NCBI GenBank assembly: GCA_024401475.1 | Contig: JAKSKZ010000012.1 | Location: 22,091 to 86,090 of the forward strand | Source: Paludibacteraceae bacterium | GTDB taxonomy: Bacteria; Bacteroidota; Bacteroidia; Bacteroidales; Paludibacteraceae | Length of the DNA stretch: 64,000 nucleotides | Direction of reading: 5' to 3' | Shown here: one piece after another, positions 27,115 through 34,154 of the stretch | Numbering within the stretch: position 1 is the stretch's first letter | Layout of the letters: every line of letters begins with the position of its first letter | Translations under genes and position numbers: made by a program | Notes under the pieces: model-generated | Told to the model about the DNA's origin: nothing | Seen by the model: the letters and a program-made list of their open reading frames with translations, nothing else | Databases searched by the model: none

Positions 27115-28530
27115 ATGGTTACATTTACGGTGGCCCTTGTGGCTTTGATTTTGGGCTATTTCCTTTACGGAAAGTTTGTTGAGCGAATCTTCGCTCCCGA
27201 TGGCCGAGTTACCCCTGCAGTTGCTAAGTGCGACAACGTGGATTTCCTTCCGATGAAGCCTTGGAAGATTTTTATGATTCAGTTTTTGAATATCGCAGGC
27301 TTGGGCCCTATATTCGGAGCTATCATGGGTGCTAAGTTTGGAACGGCCTCCTATCTTTGGATTGTCTTCGGTTGTATTTTTGCTGGTGCCATGCATGATT
27401 ATGTGGCAGGTATGATGTCCATGCGCCATGACGGTGAGAGCTTGCCCGAAATCGTGGGTCGTTATTTGGGTGTGAAGACCAAAAATGTGATGGTCTTCTT
27501 TACGATGGTTTTGATGATGCTCGTGGCCGCGGTCTTCGTATCTGGCCCTGCTGGACTTTTGCAAAATCTAACTACTATTTCAAGTGAAATCTGGATTTAT
27601 ATAATTTTCGGATATTACATCTTGGCCACTCTTTTGCCTGTGGATAAGGTGATTGGTAAGGTCTATCCGGTTTTCGCCTTCGCTTTGATTTTCATGGCGT
27701 TGGGAATTTTGGTGATGCTTTACGTGAAAGCTCCCGTATTGCCTGAGTTGACAGATGGATTGGCCAATACCCATCCGAAGGTTGCCGAACTGCCTATCTT
27801 CCCGATTATGTTCATCAGTATTGCTTGTGGTGCCATCTCTGGTTTTCATGCTACTCAATCGCCGATGATGGCTCGTTGCATGGAGAAGGAGTCCTACGGC
27901 CGACCTGTCTTCTATGGAGCGATGATTGTCGAGGGAATCGTTGCCTTGATATGGGCTGCTGCAGCCACCTATTTCTTCCATGAGAATGGATATGAGGAGG
28001 CAAATGCTGCTGTGATTGTAAATTCGATAACGAGCGATTGGTTAGGCAAGTTGGGAGCAGGATTGGCATTGTTGGGTGTGGTTTTTGCTCCGATTACCTC
28101 TGGCGACACGGCCCTTCGTTCTTGCCGTTTGATTGTGGCAGATGCCTTGAAGATGGAGCAGAAAACGATAGCCAGCCGATTGAAGATTTGCCTTCCAATC
28201 TTTGTGTTGACGTTGGCTGCTTTGATTTACAGTTTGAACGATAAGGACGGTTTCAATTTGATTTGGAGATACTTCTCTTGGATGAATCAAGCCTTGTCCG
28301 TCTTTACTTTGTGGGCAATAACGGTCTATTTGGCTAAACATCAAAAGCTTTATGTGATTTCGTTGCTCCCAGCATTGTTTATGACGATGGTTTGTGTCAC
28401 CTATTTGATGATTGCTCCGGAGTGTTTTCATTTGTCTTCGAGCATTTCCTACGCCGTAGGTGCTTTGTCTGTTGCTTGTTCATTGATCCTTTTCTTTAAA
28501 TGGAAAAGACAATTGGATTTGAATAAGTAA
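27115..28530 (+). CDS. cstA: Carbon starvation protein CstA family transporter
   Basis: 471 aa, about 12-13 membrane segments. The start FTVALVALILGYFLYGKFVERIFAPD and the blocks FLNIAGLGPIFGAIMGAKFG, CIFAGAMHDYVAGMMSMRHDGESLPEIVGRYLG and GAISGFHATQSPMMARCMEKE are diagnostic for CstA. Proteins of the family take up peptides or pyruvate, typically under carbon starvation. This is the short form common in Bacteroidota; E. coli CstA is about 700 aa. A HhaI-type methyltransferase gene begins 35 bases after its stop, marking the left edge of the accessory island. Confidence 0.93.
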   Translation: MVTFTVALVALILGYFLYGKFVERIFAPDGRVTPAVAKCDNVDFLPMKPWKIFMIQFLNIAGLGPIFGAIMGAKFGTASYLWIVFGCIFAGAMHDYVAGMMSMRHDGESLPEIVGRYLGVKTKNVMVFFTMVLMMLVAAVFVSGPAGLLQNLTTISSEIWIYIIFGYYILATLLPVDKVIGKVYPVFAFALIFMALGILVMLYVKAPVLPELTDGLANTHPKVAELPIFPIMFISIACGAISGFHATQSPMMARCMEKESYGRPVFYGAMIVEGIVALIWAAAATYFFHENGYEEANAAVIVNSITSDWLGKLGAGLALLGVVFAPITSGDTALRSCRLIVADALKMEQKTIASRLKICLPIFVLTLAALIYSLNDKDGFNLIWRYFSWMNQALSVFTLWAITVYLAKHQKLYVISLLPALFMTMVCVTYLMIAPECFHLSSSISYAVGALSVACSLILFFKWKRQLDLNK

Positions 28531-28564
28531 GCGTTAATTCATGAATTTTTGAGGTCTTGTTGAT

Positions 28565-29563
28565 ATGATAGAAATACAAAAAAAAATCCTTGAAGGTATG
28601 TCATTTATTGACTTATTTGCTGGATTAGGTGGCTTTAGATTGGCGTTGGAATCTTTGGGAGCGAACTGCGTATATTCTAACGAATGGGATAAGCATGCTC
28701 AAGAAGTTTATCGTCAGAATTTTGGTGATGTGCCAGATGGTGATATCACAAAGGTTGACGAAAAAACTATCCCTGATCATGATATCCTTTGTGCAGGATT
28801 CCCTTGCCAGGCATTTTCTATCAGTGGTAAACAATTGGGATTTAGCGATAGTAGAGGCACATTGTTTTTTGATGTTGCAAGAATAGTGAAGGAGAAACGT
28901 CCAAAGGTTGTCTTTATGGAGAATGTGAAAAATTTTGCTTCTCATGATGATGGGAAAACATTGGCGGTTGTAAGAGCAACAATGGAAGAATTGGGATATA
29001 ACTTTCATGCTCGTGTTCTCAATGCTGTGGATTATGGAATGCCACAAAAACGTGAAAGAATTTATATGGTATGTTTTCGCAACGACATAAATGATTTTGG
29101 TTTCCGTTTTCCTGCTCCATTCCCGTTGAAAAGACATGTGGAAGATTTTCTTCTAAATGACGAAAGTATGGTGGAAAATTTATATGTGAATCGAACGGAT
29201 ATGCAGATGAATGGGGAATTGGATGATAAATATAGTAATAAATCAATAAGGTTAGGTATTGTCAATAAAGGAGGTCAGGGAGAACGAATTTATAGTGCTA
29301 AAGGTATAGCTATTACACTGTCTGCATACGGTGGAGGCGTATTTGCCAAAACAGGGGGGTATCTTATAAATGGAAAAACCAGGCGTCTTCATCCTCGCGA
29401 ATGTGCAAGGATTATGGGTTATCCAGATTCTTACGTCATGGCAAAAAATGCAAACCAAGCATACAAACAATTTGGGAATTCTGTCGTTGTTGATGTGCTT
29501 CAGTACATAGCTTCTGAATTTGGGAACACCCTACATGATAACAATTATAGAACGATGGAGTAG
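28565..29563 (+). CDS. DNA (cytosine-5) methyltransferase, HhaI type (GCGC)
   Basis: 332 aa. It transfers methyl from AdoMet to C5 of cytosine. The sequence follows M.HhaI nearly throughout, from MIEI and FIDLFAGLGGFRLALES (motif I) through FPCQAFSISGK with catalytic Cys81, FMENVKNF (Glu119), QKRERIYM (Arg163, Arg165) and QAYKQFGNSVV; residue numbers equal those of M.HhaI up to the variable region. The target-recognition stretch GKGGQGERIYS-like (Q238, R241) and ITLSAYGGG (Y255) is also kept, so the inner C of GCGC (G-m5C-GC) is the expected target. This rests on my memory of M.HhaI. The partner nuclease is convergent and ends 37 bases away. Confidence 0.93.
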   Translation: MIEIQKKILEGMSFIDLFAGLGGFRLALESLGANCVYSNEWDKHAQEVYRQNFGDVPDGDITKVDEKTIPDHDILCAGFPCQAFSISGKQLGFSDSRGTLFFDVARIVKEKRPKVVFMENVKNFASHDDGKTLAVVRATMEELGYNFHARVLNAVDYGMPQKRERIYMVCFRNDINDFGFRFPAPFPLKRHVEDFLLNDESMVENLYVNRTDMQMNGELDDKYSNKSIRLGIVNKGGQGERIYSAKGIAITLSAYGGGVFAKTGGYLINGKTRRLHPRECARIMGYPDSYVMAKNANQAYKQFGNSVVVDVLQYIASEFGNTLHDNNYRTME

Positions 29564-29598
29564 CAGTTTATGTGTCTTTTCTGACACATAAACTGCTA
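29561..29598. terminator. Perfect stem-loop between the convergent methyltransferase and restriction genes
   Basis: 16-bp perfect stem (29561-29576 with 29583-29598), 6-base loop. The left arm contains the methyltransferase stop codon, and the right arm ends 2 bases before the nuclease stop. Neither side has a long T-run, but in both directions it should block or stabilise the mRNA ends. Confidence 0.7.
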
Positions 29599-29600
29599 TT

Positions 29601-30404
29601 TCACATTTCGCATAATATCTTTATAAATTCATCATCTGACATTCCCTCCTCTTTAGTCAAAGAGATTTCAAATATGACATTTGCATTGTTGGTATTCGAC
29701 AGAACTCGTACAGTATAATACTCATCATCAGATTTTGAGAACATATATCTTACTCCATTCAAATCTATCTTTTGTTTGTCGGAAATAGAAGGTGATTTAA
29801 CTCGCATTTTGGAACCATATTCAAATTCAGGTTCTTCAAGTATATTTTCATTCAACATGTCATCTGCCAAGTATTCTTGTTTAGATCTGCTGACATCACG
29901 AGACCCACTTTTCTTTTCTCGATATTTTCCTACAATTGAATAGTATTCTGAAAAATCGTTTATAGATGAAATCACAAACTTTTCGTCATTGACCCCAGTT
30001 ATGAAAAATTTAACGCCTTTTTGGGAATACATGTTTTTAATCCATTTAGAAAAAATGGCAATATCAATATCAATAGTCACGCCTGTAGTTCCTGCATTTA
30101 CATATTTTTCATAATTTTTATTCATTTCTTCGATAATGAAATCAGTAAATTCGTTGGGCGAAGTATGATTTCTTGGACTAAAAACAAAAGTGTCTTCGTT
30201 CGGAATGACCACAAATTGTCCACTTTGCGATTTGGGACTTTTACATTCTATCCAAAATGACTTTCCGTTTTTTAGAACTACTTTTATATCGGGGACGGTA
30301 GAGTCTGAACCTCCCAAAGAAATAAAATCAGCATACTTCCCAAATTTCCCTTTTAAGTATTTTAAGCACATGTTTTCGTGCTCTTCCCAATTTGATGCTC
30401 CCAT
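29601..30404 (-). CDS. Type II restriction endonuclease, HhaI type (GCGC)
   Basis: 267 aa. It cleaves unmethylated GCGC if the assignment holds. Shared with R.HhaI as I recall it: the start NWEE..., a GGSDSTVPDI block, F-W-I-E-C-K-x-P-K-S-Q-S-G-Q-F-V-V-I-P-N, VKFFIT, YREKKSGSR and VRVLSNTNNANVIFEISL. The PD-(D/E)XK active site is D39, E53 and K55. It is convergent with the matching methyltransferase; R.HhaI is of similar length (about 258 aa). The gene is clearly richer in A+T than the cstA and suf genes on either side, which fits acquisition by transfer. No TAnnTTTG box is evident upstream; instead a long hairpin-forming segment lies 43 bases before the ATG. Confidence 0.88.
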   Translation of the reverse strand: MGASNWEEHENMCLKYLKGKFGKYADFISLGGSDSTVPDIKVVLKNGKSFWIECKSPKSQSGQFVVIPNEDTFVFSPRNHTSPNEFTDFIIEEMNKNYEKYVNAGTTGVTIDIDIAIFSKWIKNMYSQKGVKFFITGVNDEKFVISSINDFSEYYSIVGKYREKKSGSRDVSRSKQEYLADDMLNENILEEPEFEYGSKMRVKSPSISDKQKIDLNGVRYMFSKSDDEYYTVRVLSNTNNANVIFEISLTKEEGMSDDEFIKILCEM

Positions 30405-30446
30405 AATAAATTTTTGGATTAAAAGAGGAGCATGGGGATGATTATT

Positions 30447-30572
30447 GGTATCCTAGGTCTAGCACAACCTAACTCCAGACAATAATCCACCTATCCACAC
30501 TCCCCTTATGAGTGTGAACATTAGATGATTTGGCTGGACTAAAGTTATATTGAAGTGCTAGTTCTGGATACT
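30447..30572. other. Nested inverted-repeat segment (long imperfect hairpin)
   Basis: Four sets of pairing arms are nested in order: GTATCC (30448-30453) with GGATAC (30566-30571); CTAGCAC (30459-30465) with GTGCTAG (30555-30561); TCCAG (30474-30478) with CTGGA (30534-30538); CACACTC (30496-30502) with GAGTGTG (30510-30516). Together they make a roughly 125-nt hairpin. It is upstream of the restriction gene (5' leader on the minus strand) and contains no ORF. It could be a structured RNA leader, a small RNA, or a mobile-element end. Confidence 0.5.
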
Positions 30573-30734
30573 CAGTCAAGTCAACAATGTGTTCTTATAT
30601 CTTTCCTTTGTTTTTTTCCTTTTTTACAATGTAAAGATACTAATTTCCCCGAAAAACAAGGGCAAAATAATTTTGTTTAATTGTGATGGTCTGTTTGTAA
30701 TCTTATTAAAATTGTTCCCTTCTTTCTGTGGTCT

Positions 30735-30896
30735 TGTATAATACTCCCCAAAATTTAGACAACAACAAAGGTGCAATAAAAAAGTGTATCTTTGCAAAAG
30801 ATCTAAAGAACAATGGGAAGAAAAAGCAAGTTTGACTCAAGTCTGGGAAAAATCACTGTCCCTTCAAAAGTTTACTGCATATGCAAGGCGGCATAA
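30735..30896 (+). mobile_element. IS3-family-like left-end remnant with truncated orfA
   Basis: A terminal-repeat-like sequence (TGTATAATACTCCCCAAAA then TTTAGACA) resembles IS3-family ends, which often read TGnnCTGCCCCAAAAAGTTTGACA. A TATCTTTG promoter box (30786-30793) and an ATG at 30813 follow: MGRKSKFDSSLGKITV matches the usual start of an OrfA HTH transposase subunit, but the frame stops after 27 codons. No right end or orfB is visible. A decayed insertion-sequence fragment is the best reading. Confidence 0.5.
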
Positions 30897-30917
30897 AGAA
30901 ATTTATTTATTTTTGAA

Positions 30918-30967
30918 TTTTAGAGGAGGCTTGGGAGAGGCTAGCCTCTCCCAAGCCTCCTCTAAAA
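30918..30967. repeat. 50-bp perfect palindrome
   Basis: Each base from 30918 to 30942 pairs with 30967 down to 30943, with no spacer; the centre is CTAG. The arms read TTTTAGAGGAGGCTTGGG onward. There is no T-run after either arm, so it is not a normal terminator. It sits 21 bases past the IS3-like remnant and 43 bases from the stop of the next minus-strand gene. Confidence 0.9.
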
Positions 30968-31009
30968 GGAAGAAAAAAGTATTAACCAGTTGTCAAAAAA
31001 TGGGGAGCA

Positions 31010-31345
31010 CTATACCTCATATTCGCCGTTCGGAGTGTAGTCATTCACCCCCTTGTCTGGTCTGGTAATAGTGTGCATTTTAGGATAAAGCTTCTTTTCT
31101 CCAGTATGCTGACAATAAAGCTTCACCTTGACTTTTGTCTCGTCTCCCTTTTTAGACAGCTTGCCTTCAGCCTTCAAATTCATTTCCGGCTTTACTGTAG
31201 TCAGCTTTCTTGAAATCAACAAGTTTATGAGTTCCTGATTCTCTTTGGAAATTTCATTCAAAGACAAGACCTTGTTGCCTCTAACTCTATTAACAATCGT
31301 CATGCTTTCCATATTCGATATTGACAAGTCAGTCAATTCCTGCAT
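31010..31345 (-). CDS. Hypothetical protein in the accessory island
   Basis: 111 aa, no signal peptide and no membrane segment. A helical N-terminal half (MQELTDLSISNMESMTIVNRVRGNKVLSLNEISKEN shortened here) is followed by a basic beta-rich half (KAEGKLSKKGDETKVKVKLYCQHTGEKKLYPKMH). I do not recognise it. Its neighbours are an IS remnant and a Fic protein, and no promoter box is apparent. Coding potential is supported by its length and even amino-acid use; expression is uncertain. Confidence 0.5.
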   Translation of the reverse strand: MQELTDLSISNMESMTIVNRVRGNKVLSLNEISKENQELINLLISRKLTTVKPEMNLKAEGKLSKKGDETKVKVKLYCQHTGEKKLYPKMHTITRPDKGVNDYTPNGEYEV

Positions 31346-31580
31346 GGATAATTAATAGCATAAACTTCATTATATAAAAAACGAAAAGTGCTAAAACAGG
31401 AGTGCATTGGTTTGCTGTAGGGTTTATGTGTACATGTATATTTACATGGTTTGCGTAAACCTTAAACTCGTTTTAGGGCTACATTCTACTTCAGCAATTC
31501 AATTTCTTCTTTTTTACTGAAATAGGGTAATGTACTCTCCTAATCAACAAATTTGATACGTTACCATCGTTATCTTCGAC
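31346..31580. other. Intergenic stretch without a gene
   Basis: AT-rich spacer. A loose inverted repeat (AGGGTTTATG near 31419 with CGTAAACCTT near 31454) is the only structure seen; it is imperfect and its role is unknown. Confidence 0.35.
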
Positions 31581-32870
31581 TTAATTGCTTGCAACGATAT
31601 ACGAGCAGTACTTGTTGAGTAGATTCAACAAAGGAAGCTCTCCTTTCTGGAATCTCTCAGCATCGAGCTTCAGAATCCTTTCGCTTACAAGCTTCTTGCC
31701 TTTGAACAGAGCTTTGAGAAGGTGAACACCATTCTTTTCGATGACGTTCACTTCTGTGAAGAACTGTGTGAGGTCTTCTGCATCATAGACGATGGAGTAA
31801 CTTGGTCGCTTTGCACCAGGAATGTCCTCGACCAAGATGTTCTTGTCCAAAAGGTCTTGAATGTCGCGTATGGCTGTGTCCTTGGAGCACTTTGCCAATG
31901 TCGACCATGTCTTTGACGTGATCTTTGACTCATAGCCATCGAGGAAAAGATTAAGTATCTGAGTCTGTCTCTTCGTCATCGGTACCCGCGATGCCTTCTG
32001 CCAGAAGAAACTCTTGTTGAGAATCGTTGTAACTATGGTCTCAGCTTCATCGAGCGCTTCAACCAGTTTCTGCATGTACCACACCAGCCATTCGGTAATG
32101 TCACCTTCTCCGTGCTGCATTCTCTCCAGGATGTCATAGTAGTGGTTTTTGTCTTTGTTGATTTGCGATGAAACATTGTAGAAGCGGAACTCACTCTTTT
32201 CTCCTCTTGCTAGTAGCATGTCAGAAAGAATACGTGCCAATCTGCCATTGCCATCCTCGAAAGGGTGAATGCTCACAAACCAGAAATGGGCAACGGCAGA
32301 ACGGATGATGCTGCTTACAGGTTCATCAGCATCAAACCAGTTGAGGAATTTCTGCATTTCCTCTTCCACACGGTCAGGAGATGGGGCTATATAGTGTATC
32401 TTCTCACGTCCGAACATGCCGCTGATGATATGTTCCTCGTTCGTACGATACTGACCTACTTCAATCTGAGTGCCTTCGCTGTAGCCAGCAGGAAAGAATG
32501 CTGCTTGCCATGCGCATAATTTCTCTTTACTGAGAGTCATGTCATAGTGCTGTACGGCTTCGAGCATCACAGCAACAACAGAATCAACATAGTGCGAAGG
32601 CGCAGTATATCTCACGTTCTCTATTCCCAGTTTCCTGGCAATGGAAGAGCGTACCTGATCCACGTTCAGGCGTATGCCTTCAATCTCTGATGAATAGACC
32701 ACATCGTGAGTCAAGTTCTCTGCCATAGCTCGCAACTTGCTATCAAAGCCAAGCGAACTCAACCTGCCGTAAAGCATTCCTTGCTTGCGGCATACCACCT
32801 CCTGAAGGAGCGATACCTGAGACTCGTTCCATCGGAAGTTTGTCCAATTATCTCTTTCGTGTATATACAT
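31581..32870 (-). CDS. Fic-family protein AMPylator with DUF4172 N-domain and winged-helix C-domain
   Basis: 429 aa from the ATG at 32870, since MYIHERDNWTNFRW is the usual DUF4172 start. Fic enzymes transfer AMP (or another phosphate-linked group) to Tyr, Ser or Thr of target proteins. The catalytic motif HPFEDGNGRLAR (202-213, catalytic His202) is intact. The N-terminal inhibitory helix motif S-x3-E-G is at S60-G65 (SSEIEG), making this a class II Fic that represses itself by a Glu64 finger. The C-terminal 120 residues (about 310-429) look like a winged helix (MTKRQTQILNLFLDG, SKITSKTWSTLAKCS), suggesting DNA binding and self-regulation. Target unknown. Confidence 0.9.
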   Translation of the reverse strand: MYIHERDNWTNFRWNESQVSLLQEVVCRKQGMLYGRLSSLGFDSKLRAMAENLTHDVVYSSEIEGIRLNVDQVRSSIARKLGIENVRYTAPSHYVDSVVAVMLEAVQHYDMTLSKEKLCAWQAAFFPAGYSEGTQIEVGQYRTNEEHIISGMFGREKIHYIAPSPDRVEEEMQKFLNWFDADEPVSSIIRSAVAHFWFVSIHPFEDGNGRLARILSDMLLARGEKSEFRFYNVSSQINKDKNHYYDILERMQHGEGDITEWLVWYMQKLVEALDEAETIVTTILNKSFFWQKASRVPMTKRQTQILNLFLDGYESKITSKTWSTLAKCSKDTAIRDIQDLLDKNILVEDIPGAKRPSYSIVYDAEDLTQFFTEVNVIEKNGVHLLKALFKGKKLVSERILKLDAERFQKGELPLLNLLNKYCSYIVASN

Positions 32871-32880
32871 ATTCAATATA

Positions 32881-32986
32881 CGAATGCGACATTCCATGTA
32901 GCATATCGTCGCAAATTCTGCGACAAAATTGCAGAAATAATGTCGATCCGCCAAAGAAATTCTAAAAATAACGCATATTCTGCGAC
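32881..32986. promoter_or_regulatory. Repeated TGCGAC motifs upstream of fic, candidate operator
   Basis: ATTCTGCGAC occurs at 32915-32924 and 32977-32986, ATGCGAC at 32884-32890, and an inverted GTCGCA at 32908-32913 forms a 6-bp inverted repeat with TGCGAC (32919-32924). All lie in the leader of the Fic gene, within 120 bases of its ATG. A binding site for the Fic winged helix is a natural hypothesis. Confidence 0.45.
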
Positions 32987-33120
32987 GTTTTTGACTCGAA
33001 ATCGTCGGAATATAACATTTAATTGCCAGTAGGTACAGGTTATGCTTACAGACATCACCCAGTATTTTCGCAATTCAAAGAAATTGTCATAAAGAATAGT
33101 GTTGACCTTAAACTAAGAAC

Positions 33121-33213
33121 ATGACCGACTCAGCTGTTCGAAGCGGGCTTGGCCACCTGATTGTGTCCGATGACGAGTACTACAGCTTTAACGATGACGA
33201 AAGGTTGGGGTAG
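33121..33213 (+). pseudogene. 30-codon gene scrap
   Basis: An ATG-initiated frame of 30 codons (MTDSAVRSGLGHLIVSDDE then YYSFNDDERLG) with higher G+C and even codon use than its surroundings. It reads like an excised piece of a larger protein rather than noise, but I do not recognise the family. It lies between the fic leader and mazEF. Confidence 0.3.
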
Positions 33214-33259
33214 GAGGTGATTATGTCCTAAAAAATCTTTATCTTTTTTTATAATACGT

Positions 33260-33277
33260 GTTATAACATATTATAAC
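33260..33277 (+). promoter_or_regulatory. Inverted repeat overlapping the mazEF promoter (candidate MazE operator)
   Basis: GTTATAA, CATA, TTATAAC: a perfect 7-bp inverted repeat with a 4-base centre, 6 bases upstream of the -7 box and on top of the expected -33 site. MazE/AbrB-type antitoxins bind such palindromes to repress their own operon. Confidence 0.55.
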
Positions 33278-33283
33278 TTTTAT

Positions 33284-33291
33284 TATTTTTG
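33284..33291 (+). promoter_or_regulatory. Promoter -7 box of mazEF
   Basis: TATTTTTG, 23 bases before the mazE ATG; fits TAnnTTTG. Confidence 0.55.
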
Positions 33292-33313
33292 CAAAAAACT
33301 AAAAAATAGAGAC

Positions 33314-33559
33314 ATGACAGGAAAAATAATATCAATAGGAAATAGTTTGGGAATGATTTTACCAACTCGTTTACTAAAGGAGTTGTCATTTACCAAAGAT
33401 TCCAATCTAGAAATATGCATAGAAAACGGTAAGTTAGTAATATCGGAGAGTAATCCTCACAAAGGATGGGCAGAAGATGCTATGAAATTAAAAGCGTTGC
33501 AGGAGGAAGAAATAGGAGAAGATACTTTGGATGACATAAATGGCGAGTGGGATTGGTAG
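33314..33559 (+). CDS. mazE: MazE-like antitoxin (AbrB/SpoVT fold)
   Basis: 81 aa. The N-terminal 45 residues (KIISIGNSLGMILPTRLLKEL) are the swapped-hairpin AbrB/MazE DNA-binding fold with the GNS-x-G-hydrophobic-L-P core. The acidic C-terminus (EEEIGEDTLDDINGEWDW) is the usual unstructured tail that wraps and blocks the toxin. It neutralises MazF and probably represses the operon through the palindrome at 33260. It stops one base before the preferred mazF start. Confidence 0.88.
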   Translation: MTGKIISIGNSLGMILPTRLLKELSFTKDSNLEICIENGKLVISESNPHKGWAEDAMKLKALQEEEIGEDTLDDINGEWDW

Positions 33560-33560
33560 T

Positions 33561-33890
33561 ATGAAGAAGTATGAAATTTATAATGTCACCTTGGATCCGG
33601 CAGTAGGCTCGGAAGAAGGGAAGAGAAGACCATGTGCAATAATATCTCCAAATGTTCTGAATGACAATCTAAGTACCTACACAATTATTCCGATAACATC
33701 AAAAGTCAGAGGTTTTGCTTTTAGGGTTAGATGTAATGTTAACGGTAGAGAAGGAGAACTGATGTGCGAACAGATAAGGACTGTTTCCATTAAAAGATTC
33801 GGAGAAAAGAAAGAAAAACTGGGAGTTTTGTCAGAATCAGAAGCCGAACAATTAAAACGCATACTTTACAGGATGTTTTGTGAAGATTAA
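33561..33890 (+). CDS. mazF: MazF/PemK-type mRNA interferase toxin
   Basis: 109 aa from the ATG at 33561 (MKKYEIYNVTLDP); an earlier ATG at 33540 overlaps mazE and would add seven residues. MazF toxins cut single-stranded mRNA at short motifs and stop growth. Family features: EIYNVTLDPAVGSEEGKRRPCAIIS, TIIPITS, and the C-terminal LMCEQIRTVSIKRF strand. The cleavage motif cannot be read from sequence. It forms a type II toxin-antitoxin pair with mazE. Confidence 0.9.
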   Translation: MKKYEIYNVTLDPAVGSEEGKRRPCAIISPNVLNDNLSTYTIIPITSKVRGFAFRVRCNVNGREGELMCEQIRTVSIKRFGEKKEKLGVLSESEAEQLKRILYRMFCED

Positions 33891-33912
33891 TTAATTACCC
33901 AAGATATAAAAT

Positions 33913-34032
33913 ATGGCAATATTAAGGACTTATAGGTGCAAATGCGGGTATGAAGTCAAGACAGAACTGGCGGGCCACTTTGGCCTGGTTTCTGTTTCCC
34001 CTTTGATGAAAATATGTTTTGTTGTTTTATGA
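33913..34032 (+). pseudogene. Zinc-ribbon-like ORF scrap
   Basis: 39 codons from an ATG (MAILRTYRCKCGYEVKTEL). The YRCKCGYE start is like FmdB/zinc-ribbon N-termini, but the second CxxC pair is missing and the frame then becomes hydrophobic and stops, so it is probably the 5' piece of a lost gene at the right edge of the island. Confidence 0.3.
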
Positions 34033-34098
34033 ATTGCGACTAATCGAATATTGAGAAAATACCATGTTATTTTTGTCTGCCTAAAACCATGTTTTTTG

Positions 34099-34106
34099 TA
34101 ACTTTG
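34099..34106 (+). promoter_or_regulatory. Promoter -7 box of the suf operon
   Basis: TAACTTTG, 49 bases before the sufB ATG. A TTTTTG is 23 bases upstream and may act as the -33 element. Confidence 0.55.
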
Positions 34107-34154
34107 TGACAATTTTGCGGGGATTGTGGTTAATCCCCTGTAAAGCATGGTTTT

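Noticed and set aside
30447..30572. Integron attC site or retron msr/msd
   Set aside because: ACCTAAC at 30467-30473 fits an attC R'' core, but its partner GTTATAT does not pair as attC requires and no integrase is near; no reverse transcriptase is present for a retron.
30918..30967. Rho-independent terminator
   Set aside because: No T-run follows on either strand; the ends of the arms are AAAA on the 3' side and the stem has no loop.
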